Shown here one piece after another: positions 36,301-48,300 of a stretch of DNA of 64,000 nucleotides (its first letter is position 1; every line of letters starts with the position of its first letter). This stretch comes from Incurvaria masculella (Eukaryota; Arthropoda; Insecta; Lepidoptera; Incurvariidae). Where the stretch lies: the NCBI GenBank assembly GCA_946894095.1, contig OX335649.1, forward strand, positions 13,038,001 through 13,102,000, written 5' to 3'. The translations under genes were made by a program, and so were the position numbers. The notes under the pieces were generated by a model. The model saw nothing but the letters and a program-made list of their open reading frames with translations. It ran no database searches and was not told where the DNA came from.

Positions 36301-39300
36301 TTGGCATTGTAAAATAGTGTTTGGTTTGTAAGTTATAAGGTCCGAAATTTCGAGTTTTTCGCGCATTTTATACAATAACATTGGAGGTTGATTACTCAAC
36401 AATAAAATAAAAAAATCTTAAAAATATTAGTTGACCTAGCTTGTTTCATGAAGATTTATGATCAATTTGGTTTTTGCTTGATTTTTTACTACAGCGGTCG
36501 TGATTTACTTTTAGCTATAAGTCGTTTTGTAATTATTTTTTTCGTAAATCTTACCAAATCAAATACTATGCGCATTGTCTACTTTGTGGACTGTGGGAAA
36601 AATAGATTGATTTATAATATTTTTTTTATGATTCTAATGAATTAATTTTATTTGCTTATTAAAAAAATAAAGGAAATTAACACACAAAAAAAAAAAAAAC
36701 ACACGTAATACATATTAATTTTAAATGTTTGATTTGTTTTACGTATTTAATGAAAATGACAACTTGTCTGATTCTGAAAATAATGCGAAAATTGTATGGA
36801 AACATACGCCTCAAGCAATGTCCTTACAGTACACAATATTTTTCTCCGATTATTCTCAAAATTGGATTCAAATGCTGCAATGTCCAAAAATATATACACT
36901 ACGTATAGGTCGGCGCAATATATATATGCAATAATGCGCAATTGCCAAACGTTTCATAATAGATAGGTGCATACCATGGAAGTAATAATATTGTTAATAA
37001 TAATAATAATAATTGATAGTACACAATCATAATTTACATACAACTAGGTTTCCTGGGATATTGACAAGGGCATCCGGGCATGCAATCATATTACCTATTG
37101 TGAGAACTAAAGTCGAGTCCGCCAGGGTTGTGATTGATTGGGCTCGGTGCCAAGGCTGCCTTCACCTTTTTCATGATTTGGGTTTACCAGAACATGAAAG
37201 CATTTCTTGAAGCACAAATATGGACTGCACATTCAAATTACAGATTCGTATTAGTTGACATTTTAACTGGATTTCATTAAATATATTGTTGATATTGTTT
37301 TCTTCTGCTTGTAATCTATACTAATAATAAATATGTAGGGGTGTTCATGGAGTAAGTTGCTTTGTTTTCTAAGATACTTCGTTTGCAGACTTTATGTATG
37401 ATACTAAAACTGTATTGACGATTTTTAGAAATCAGTTCTGTATGTATGTATGTATCTATGTATGTGTGTATGTTCCTCCATAACTCTTAAACCGATCATC
37501 CGAATTAGATGAAACTTAGTACATTTAAATTAAGATAATTAATTAAGGTGGGCTAAATATAATTTAGTTCAGTACAGGTTTTTTTACATTTTAATTTTAA
37601 GTCAAAAAAGATGTAATTGATACTCATTGGGAATAAGGAAATACAACGAAAATTCTTAACCAAAACTAACAAAAATAAGTTTAAAATCAAAAAATAATAT
37701 AATAAAATAAAAATAATTAACCTTCTCTTTAATGAGAAAAAAACGACACTTTTTATGGAAACTTTAAGGTTTATGCTTTAAGCTTTTAGCTTTAACTTTT
37801 ATGGAAGTTCTTTAAGGAATATCATATAATTCTTATTAATTTTGTTATGTATGTAAGTTCTGTATGGAGTTTGTTAAATATCGTTTTGATTTCTATCGTT
37901 TGTGTTTTGTGGCATATTTCTTTTCCCAGGACACATTCGGCTGTTATCATTGTCTAAATATAATTATTTTACAAATTTCTCCATTTGTTTTTTCAAAATT
38001 AATGTTGATCTTCGTGGTTAATGATTTTTTTAATTTTTGGATCGAACACTTCATTATGGTGTTTTTTCTCATTCTGTATATCTGTGTTTATACCTGTTGT
38101 TAAGAGTTTTTTAAGCACAGATTATTTTGTGTAGTATTTTTAATTCTTTGTTCATCTCTCAGTTTTCTCGTCGTCTCGGAGACTTTCACTTCAGTGTTTA
38201 TTTAGATTTTCACTGTTATTCGTCATAATACTTGATGTTTACGGATATAAAGTGTAAGAGCTTACTTCTTTCCGACGATTCGTCCACCACGTTTCGGACA
38301 TCATTAGGAAAACGCGTCAGAGATGCTCGAGGTCGCGCCGCGATCCTGATGATGTTCGCAACGTGGTGGACTTTCGTTTCGGAAAGAAGTAAGCTTTTAC
38401 ACTGCATATCCGTAAATATCAAGAATTTCAGTTTGGTGTTTGGGTTAATTTTGTCTTCTTAGCCTTAGATGAAAAAAATCTTTTTCATCCAAGTTCTTAG
38501 CACGGAATTTAGATATTGAACTGACACTTGACAGTACGCTACTCAATGATGACGTTGGAGAAGCACATGAAGAATAGCTGTTAACATTCTGCCTTCTTGC
38601 TAATCTTTTCTGAGGTCTGTACATATTTTGAATATCGGTTGTAGTGGTTGCAATAACACTTGATGCATTTACTGGAAAGAGGGTTAGCAATCATTTTATC
38701 TTACGTGGTTTGCATTTGCGTTAATTGAGGCATCATTTATTGCGCTGGGGGGAAGCTGTGTCATTAGAGGGTGCATCGATCGTGTTCGCGATCTTTTTCG
38801 AAATAGTTTTTGATAATTTTCAAAATGTACAATTTCCTCTATAAGGGCTGCACTTTTTTGTTTTTTTTTCTTATCTCTATTTCGTTGACTGCTTATTCTG
38901 TTTATTTCTCTCATAATCGTTCTTTGTTTCGGTTCTAGTTCACAAATTGGAACAATTTTCTCCTCCGACTTTTTTTTCTGATACCTATGCTTATCTTTCG
39001 CTTTAAACTCGCTGAGTAGTTTTTGATAATTTTTATTCTATTCTTTTTTGCAGAGCAATCTTCTTTTTTCTTCTATACTTTGTTTTCCTTCACCCAATAA
39101 TTTAAAATTGGGCTAGAATAAAAAAAACAGTAACTACTTGATATTTTAGAAACGAAAACAGAATAGGTAGATGACTATGGCACGTATGAATATGGAGTTA
39201 AGAAACACTGCTGTAGTTGTCAAAGATCGCTCGAAGAGTGTTAACGTTCTGAGGTCGACCACGTCAAGATGGGCTCGATTTGTTGAAAAAAGTCAACTGA

Positions 39301-42300
39301 TTACACTGGTTTAGCATAAGTGTCAATGTTTCAAACCCCAAAACAAAAAATATCTATATTTGATAGATTTATATGATATTTAACAGCATATTGCATGACT
39401 TCTGCAATTTGGTGTTGTCAGTGGTGGAAAAGCCACCGATTTCACTTCACTGAAGTCATGTTATATTCTTGTTTCGCGCATTACTTTAATATTGAGAATT
39501 CAAGTTATCAAATACTGTAAAACATTAAGGAAACATTAAGCATTGATTGTTAAATACAAACATATTAATACACCATTCATAAACAGCAGGCAAAACCCCA
39601 CCGAAGTCACCTACATGGATGAACCAAAAATTACCAAAGTGAAAAATTATTTCTAATTTATCGAAATTCAACACTGTCGCATAACTACTCCTGTCAGCTG
39701 ATGTAAAACGACTAGTCTTTCCGCCCAGCTTAAAACAAATGCAATAGGTAGCGCGACAGGTGCGATAGGCAATTTACATTACGACCGGCCAAAAGTCGGG
39801 TATGTGCGGGACCTCTATAAAATATATTTTTTATCATACTGATAGTAAGCGTAATTTTTTATCTCTTATTTTTTAGTACAATCCGCGAGCTTGTTCATTA
39901 TATGCCTATTGATATTGGTTATATTAAAAATCACCTCATCAATACTTATAAGTCATTGTTTCGCGGGTATTGCGTCTACCAATTTGCCATCTAATCATTT
40001 AACTCTATATGTATTGAAAACTAATTTCGGACGAAAGAATTACTCGTAGGTTCGATATCCCCCTTTTATTGTCTATGGCGTAGCAAAAAGGACCGAACTC
40101 GACAAATCATCTACCAAGCGGAGAGCGGATATCAAATTTTGTAGCCAAGTGTCAAAAATGACCGGCGCGGGGCGCTGGGGGTGAACAAACAGGGGGGCTT
40201 CGCGTCGCGTCGCACGGGCAGTGCTCTCCCCCCGCAAACTTACATTACGATAAGTGGACCTCGATATACATCTACGTACAGTCTGTGGCGCCGAAAGCCG
40301 ACATGTTGTCGACCGCACACGACATCTCGAGAAAGAGGCTTTTAATCGTCAGCCTCGGTAGCCGGGTGTCATGACGCTTTGCGATTCTATAAGCCGGCTG
40401 AAGCACCTTTGAGTGCGGTTGGGTTCTGGATGGGTGGATTTTCAACCGTTGAGGTTGGCCGTGGTTACTTACTTACTCGTGATAGGGTTAATTGCGCATT
40501 GAATTTAACCTAGAAATATAAGGAAGGTCCTGGCATGGCAACTATTTCCCTTTTGGTGTGTTAGGCTAATTACGGTCAGTTTGGTATCAGCCATTCATGT
40601 CCGGTTATTTAAAAAAAATACAAAACGCCGCAATGACCTTGCCGCTTCGATCATCGTTCATTTAATGCAATGGTACCTTACCTTACCTTGCCATCTAGTA
40701 ATCAAAGAAGGGGACTTATAGTTTTACCCAGGAATTTGAATCACGAACTACACATCCCTGAGTCACTTCTTACGACAAGAAGGGGAAGGAATACAGTGGA
40801 ACCGTTCGTATTATTTTAGGCACCGCAAACCGCATACATATAGTTTATAGTTATTTGATTCGAATAATAGATAGATTTTTTATATGTTAGTAAACATGGT
40901 TAGCTAATTCCGTCATGATATAAGCCAAAAATTACCACATCAGGAAACCTACCTACTGTGATCTTCTATTTATATCTGTTTTCTTTAAAACTTTGTTGGG
41001 TACCGAATATTATCTGCTCGCAAATTGAAAAAGAAACCATACTATTAAGTTAGGTTGATTTTTAGCTCATAAATTTGGGTAAATTTGGCAGAAACTAGAT
41101 CTATATGATTATCCTATCAATTAAAATGATTTAACTGGTAACGAAACAACAAATTAAAATCGATGCATCGTGGTCCCCCCGATAACGTCCTCGCAGGACA
41201 GCCTCCGATAAAAGGATCTCCATCAATCCGATAACGGGATAAAAATAGATGTCCCCGGCTTGCGAATATCCTGTATTATTAGACGTAAAGAGCCTTTCAG
41301 CGATCGGGACCCTCCTCAGCCATCAGCTACAGTAACGAAAGGAGAATGACGCTGATCAGATTACAGATAAACATTCAAACTGCCGATTGACACAGGACCA
41401 AGAATTATTTAAACAGTTCTGCAACTTCTGTGCAGGCGGCTCGTAGCCTAGTGGCGCGGGGAGTTGCCTAGCATACCAGAGGTCTGGGTTCAAATCCTCG
41501 CCCCGTTATAGCACCACTTCCTTTGTCTTTCCGAGTTGGATAAGTCGTCATGAATGCGTGCTGCTCCATGGTTCGGAATCAATGTAAAACCTACTAGGTG
41601 GTAGGGTTTAACCCGCCCGGGTCGGTACCATCGCATTGGATGAAAATAGTCGAAGCGGAAATGAAAAACTGTCCGTATTTTCGATCCAGTTCAGTGTAGC
41701 CGTGCTCATAAAGGGAATGTCCTGGCATGGCACTTAATTAGTTTGGGTATGTGATGTTTTGGGCTAATATCATAACGGTAGTGGTGTGGTATGCAGCGAC
41801 CGTCCCTTTTTTGTCCACGTGTGCTGGAACAAGTACTGAAAACACTTTCAATTACGCAATTCCGACTTTTGTACTTAAATTACCACCTTTTTTCGAGCCC
41901 ATTCAGTTACACTGTGCAACAACACGCTTATATAATCAGCTTCCTTTTATTGAACACCGTGTGACGATTTCAAGTAAACAAATGAAATGCTCAATACTTT
42001 GAACCGAAAAAGGTACGTAACGACATTGGAGTGGGGCCAAGTCACCTGAAACTATCCCAAAGTATTGGGACTAAGAGTCGTAAAAGTCCTCACTCGCCTG
42101 GCAGCTGTCCATGCATTGCGTTCTGAGCAAGGTAATGAACTCATACCCTCTTTGAATGCCCCATGAAAACAATATGTAGGGCGTTTAAAAATAAGGACTT
42201 TCTTACCTCTGCAGGGTTTATAAACATATTTTTTTTCCCTGGATATTTCCTAGATATTACCAGTTCGATCTGAGATTACAATGGAAATTAACTTGACGGT

Positions 42301-45300
42301 GACAATGAATTTACCAAATAAGAATAAAAAAATAAATGCTACTAAATCAAATTAATAAAAAACTAATCACTCACTTGCCGGTTCCATCGGCAAGTTACTT
42401 TACCATGGTAGTCCCCAGATTTGACCACTGTATTAGTATAACTTCTTTCTTTAATAAAAAATACGGTTACATGACTTTTTATTATACCTGTTTTTTGGTT
42501 CACTTCTCCCGACGTGTTTACCAATCAAGCCAAATAAATTTCACATTTGTTGTCCACCTGAATTAAGCCCGGTTTGAACTTTTCATTTCGTGTCAGAGCT
42601 GTGTCAGATTGTTTAATGATCTTATAAATGAATGATGAAAACTTATTAGACGGTATACGCTTTGAAGATATTTGTTGCATTCAACAATTCAATACGAATC
42701 TTCTTCTTTTTCTTCTTCTTCACTGGGATTGCTGAAATGGCTAATGAAAATATGGCAAATCCTATTGCAATGTGCTGTCTGTGATGATAAATAAACAATA
42801 AACAACAATTTATTCTCGTGCATGTCGCAAGATCCGATTAAGGGATTCGTACTTCGTGGTTCGGATTTCACGGTAAACTGTAGATCTCCGGTAGGGGTAA
42901 TCCCCGCCCAGGTTGGTAATATTGCATTGAATGAATGATGGTCGAGGCGGGAATGAAAATGGTCCGTGTTTTCAAGCCAATTCAATGTAGTTGTGTAATA
43001 AAATGATAATCCTGGCATGGCACCTTTTTTCCATGCGGTGTGTTGGGCTAATATCATGACAGTAAGTGTGTTATTAGCCATCTAAGTCCAGTCAAATTTA
43101 TGAAATAATTAATTACTCCCGTCTAATGCTCCACAAGGACTTGCCTTCCCGGAGAGCAGCAGCCCGAGGCGGTCTGTCTTGGTTAGGTTCTGCATGGCGT
43201 AGGCTTCGCCCGCGTGCAGCGACATTATCGTAGCGAACTCCGGCGATACCATGCGCTTGAACTGCAGCCGACTCACCTGCGTTCCGACACATACACATTC
43301 AATTCGTTTGGTGATTATTAATTATTACGATCGATCGAATAGGCCTGCTCAATTGGTGCTAATTTCGCGCATACATTCAGAAAACCGCCTCACCATTTAA
43401 ATAAATATAATAGTTTAAAATTTTAGAATCGCACGAAGCTCTAAGTTAGACAACTACGTATGTTACAGTTTTTATCGGGTTTACTTTAAAAGCTGAGAAT
43501 ATTACCAATAAAACCAATGAGTTGAGGGCTTATCCCAGAGAATACTTCTACACTATACGTATTATTGTGTAAGCAACTTTGTTAGTTTAAGTAAGTCCTA
43601 ATTCTAATACTTATTGTTTGTTGGCAGCAGCATCTACATAGATCTAAGTATATATATGTACATATGTATTTCATTACTGTGGACGGAAACTCGTAAAGTT
43701 TTTTTGCGGATTCTTATTTACCAAGTTGATCGAATCCGCGGACCATTCATTCAGTTTTTGACGTAAATGAAATGAAATGTTAAAAACAAGGTGTTTCTAT
43801 TGAATAGGCAACAAACAAAAAACCTGGAAATTATGTTCTTATATATCACCGCAACAATATCTTACAGGTTTTGAAAGCATGCAATTTTCATCAATCTTCC
43901 TTCCGAAGCGCCATCTATTCTTCTCGGAAAACTCATAAAATCGTAGGAGTGCTCGGCGCATGCGTCAGGTATGTACCTAGAGATAAAAGCCATCGATAAT
44001 GGCATTGACTTTGACAAATTGCCAGCTCAAGCGCTTCGTGACACCGAATACTGTGACCTGACTCCGAGGATCACACAGCGGGAATGATCTTTCATGCACG
44101 GTAGCATTTCCCTTAATTCCTCTATGCTGAGGAAGTTTAAGCACTTGAATATTATACAAGTGGCTCACTGCATTTCTTCCCCTTGTGGATCGCAAGAGTT
44201 AACTATATTCCACGTATAGATAACTGTAGGTTCTTTACGTGCTAGGTGGTAGGGATCATTCCGATCGAGTTAGTACGATCATATTGAAGGAAAGCTGGTC
44301 AAAGACCCAAAAAATAGGTCCGTGTCAATGAAGTACAACGTAGCTGTACAATATAAGAAATGTCCTGGCATGGCATCAAGTTCCCATGCGGTATGATCGG
44401 CTAATATTATGCCACTAGGTTTGGTTATTATTCATTCATGTCTAGTTCTATTATAAAAAAGTAAACCATTTTCACACGTATTCAGTAAAATTATTGAGGT
44501 ATGTTGAAGTAAAGAAAAGGTATCGAATTACAAACAATTTTGCTTGCAAACTTGCAAATTCCCTAATAGAAGTAAAACCAACCACAGATAATCTCTATTG
44601 ACAATGCCTATTTTGGTAATTTAATGTACCATGTAATGTAATCAAATGAAATAAAACATCATTTATTTTTCAGTTACACCTGTCTCTCTATGAGCAGGAA
44701 TGCTCATTTACGTCTGATCCTTAAAAAATAAAAATAAAATCCTTATACACAACATAACTATTGAAACTTAGAAAAAAAAAACTTAAAAAAAATAATTTAA
44801 ACAACTCAACAAAAAAACCAAATATCAAAAAGTATTACGCACGCATGCAAGTAGCGTCCAAAAATCTTTGAAGTTTTTGCCACAGAAAAGGGAAGTGAAT
44901 GAGTGAATGCATCGAACTCCACAGTAACCCTTCTCTTTTCATTCAGTTACGCTGCCAATTGAAAAGGTTTTATAGTTCACCAATAGTAATCAATCACCGT
45001 AAATAGGTAAGAATTATGTATACTTCTTGATATTAGAAAAAAAAATGTTTTTTTCACCTGTCACTTTTTTATCGAACTAACTGTTCATGGACTATTTTTG
45101 GATTTGTTATAATTTGAAAAGAAATGAAATGAGAAAATAGGTGTATTTGTGAGCCAAAATAATGGTTATTTGATACGATGACTCAATCTGCCGGTGTAAC
45201 TGGGCTGGAGGCGGTATCAATTATTATATCTTCTTCCGAAATTGTGTGCTGAACTGGAAATATGAGCGTAGTGATCGGCCTCCGTCCGTGTTAGGCTCTA

Positions 45301-48300
45301 TCCCGCCTTGTGCACGCTATACCTGAAGCCTTATTCTGCTAATTGATAACTGCGCGCGTTATGTTTGTGTTTTCTCAAAACCGCATGTTTCGGCGAAATG
45401 GTATTCCACTAGCGCAGTTTGTAAAACGCATGCGTTGTGTTTGGGTTTTGTTCCCAAACTTGTAACGCGCGCTCCGTGTTCTCGTGGGCCGTGTGTTTTG
45501 CCGAAAAGTTGCGGTTTTGAGAATTGTATTCGTCAAATTAAATGTTATTGGTACCTATAAATCAATGTTTCCTTCAAAAAAATTATGAATTTGTGTTATT
45601 AGATAAAAATAATCTTTTTACGTACTTGTTTTCACAAAGTAGGTAATTAGTTTCTGACTCTAAATGCAAATTAAGCATATACTACGTAAAACTATATGAA
45701 GGAAAACAATTTTGTCACTGTTTTAATTACAATATTGGCATTATCTAAAAACCGGCCAAGTGAGAGTCGGACGCGCACACGAAGGGTTCCGTACCATCGT
45801 AAAAAATAAAACAAAAAAAAACACGTTTTTGTATGGGAGCCCACTTTAATTTTAATATTTTTTTAATCTTACCTATTTGTTGTAATAGCGGCAAAATAAA
45901 TACACACTCTGTGAAAATTTATGTTACGGTTACTGAGATACAGCCCTGTGACAGACGGACAGACGGACGGACGGACGGACGGACGGACGGACGGACGGAC
46001 GGACAGCGGAGGCTTAGTAATAGGGTTCCGTTTTCACCCTTTGGGTACGGAACCCTAAAAACCTACGGGCAAATAAATCACATCGACATATTTTGTACTA
46101 CATATGTATGCATGCACGTATAGGCAAATGAAAGGAGTTGAGCGCATCTCTCGCAAGTTTGTACTTGCTTCGCAGCATCGCTTCGCCGAACTGCGAAGAT
46201 CACTTTTCTACATTACGTTGGTATATCGCTGTCTCTTTCTTTTTTTATGTCATATTTGAGACAGATCGTGACAGGTTATTTTCCCTTTAGGCGGCGCGCA
46301 AGACAAACCACTCAATAGACAATAACAAAATGCGTGCGTAAATTAGCTGAATACCGATTTTTGGAAACTTAACGTGTTATGTTTGACCGAAACAACTTAT
46401 ACGGAATGGTTTGAAATTGGACAAATAGCAGAATCGGGCTTCAGGTGTTCCATGGTTTAGGAGTATTGGTTCACTTCTCTTCTTGGCGGTTGACCTAAGT
46501 CCACCCGGGTTGGCACCTTCGAAATGGATGAAGAAATGGTCGTACCGGCGATACAAAATTGTCCGCGTTTTCCATCCAGTTCAATGTAGCTTTTCTCACA
46601 AAGGGAGGGCCCTGGCTGGGACCTTATTCCACCGGTTTTGGGCTTGATCAGGATAGTGGGTGGGTACATTTGCTAGTTATGTAACGAAGCACTTAGCATA
46701 ACTCCCTTTTCCGCCAAAATACCTAACTGATTACCTACAAGCTCGCTGGTTGCGAGTAGATTGAACGTACTTACGCACCGGCGGAGGAGCGCGGGGGACG
46801 AGTGAACAGACAATCGCGCGGGAGACGAGACGCGAACGTTTTGAAGTGCAAGAAATAGACGAACTATTTTGTAAATTCTTTTGAAACGATTATTTGTGAA
46901 CATTGGGTGTATTGTGTGACCGTGTTTGTAAGACCTCTGCTGTGTAAGATTGTGAGAACCGCTCTGGAGCGACCCGCTGCAGGCTCGGACGCTGGTGTGG
47001 AATACGGGACATCGCACCTACAGGTTAGTGAGTTCGGTACCTACCTTCTAGTACGTTCATCAGTCCGCGCTAAGTGCTCGTCACAGTTTTATTAACATAC
47101 GTTATAATTATCTACATGAAAACAAACCTCCGCATAAAACAGCTCGTGGTGTAGGGGCTAGAGGAGCTTGCCTTTCATGTAGGAGGTTATGGTTTGAAAT
47201 CCTCGCCCCGGTCATGCACTACTTTCTTTCTCATTCTGAGTTAGGTAAGTGCATTTCTTTTAGAATGCGAGCTGTTCCATGGTTCCGAATCCATGTAAAG
47301 AAAGGAAGACCAAGAAGCACCTTATTACATCGGAAATGTGGTCTTTTGGATTAATATCATGACTGTAGTTATCTGGTATTAGCCATCCATGTCAGGTTGC
47401 ATAATATATATTTATAAGAGAAGAGCGGTCGACTCCATTTCCCAGCTGTCGACACAAATAAGTATGAAAGACTGTTCACCTTGAATGGCTCGAAGAGAGC
47501 GTGATAGATCTCCTCTATTTCGGGGTCCAGCTTGACGGGGCGCATGTCGTACACGATGTAGACCGCCTGCGCCAGGTTCAGCAGCATGAAGGCGAAGTTC
47601 CAGGAGAAGGCGTCCGGCGCGCAGATCACGTGCCAGGACCACACCGAGTACAGCATGAACGCTGCGAATGCGTAGCACACTAAAACGCCTACTCCACTTT
47701 GACCTCTTGGCTTCCGTTCGGTCGATATCAACCGAGTGGTTGGCGCCAAATGCGCCTTATAGTTTATATTAAGGGCGATGTTGACAGAAATATTGGTACA
47801 AAAGTTACCTTATTGGAAAGAATGAAAGTAGGGCAAATCGGGCTTGTGTGACAAAACCTACAGAATCCAAAGAGCAGCCCTACCGTCATTGTATGTAAAG
47901 TGGCTACGGCGTTTTTATACCGACGAGTTTGGGGTTGCCGTTTCCGTCCTTTCTTCCTCGCTGGTTTCAGGACACGGGGACTTTCGGTTTACCTATATTC
48001 GATGAAATATTGCGAAATTATTTTGTCACCATCGGTGGAAGGTTTCTAGAGCAGACTCTGTATGCGTAACCTGATGGCATCGAAGCTTAATTCTTGTTGA
48101 CACCTTCCGCGATGGATGCTATATGACGCGCGGTAAAATCGTAACATGTGTGAGTTTCAACCCCCTAGTCTATGCGGGGCCTACGCTGAGTCTGGGTAAG
48201 TATATTTTTGCTATTATATAAGGTGAGTTTATAATAATCTACAAGCCTTATAGGGTTGATTCAGTATCTGATATAGAACAGCTTTCGCTAAGAATGTAGG

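Larger units (their letters stand above)
30841..43144 (-). other. Popeye intron 5 (12.3 kb)
   Basis: The intron with the GC donor. It is loaded with SINEs, the palindrome at 38228-38422 and MITEs. An open stretch at 34829-35188 (MFATRLARVSLVLFCLTFSL...) starts like a signal peptide, but the rest is unlike any family I know and no splice context supports it. Confidence 0.55.
43277..47479 (-). other. Popeye intron 4 (4.2 kb)
   Basis: Holds SINEs at 44220-44450, 46440-46680 and 47140-47405, and the transposons at 45326-46443 and 46680-47105. No further exon recognised. Confidence 0.6.

Noticed and set aside
41440..41515. tRNA gene
   Set aside because: Boxes A and B are present but the cloverleaf arms do not pair well and a SINE body follows. 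The same holds for 33975-34375, 35475 and 47140.
45957..46005. CRISPR-like repeat
   Set aside because: A plain tetranucleotide microsatellite without spacers, in a eukaryotic genome.
45833..46123. 96-codon frame with TDGR repeats
   Set aside because: Direct translation of the GGAC microsatellite in a transposon.
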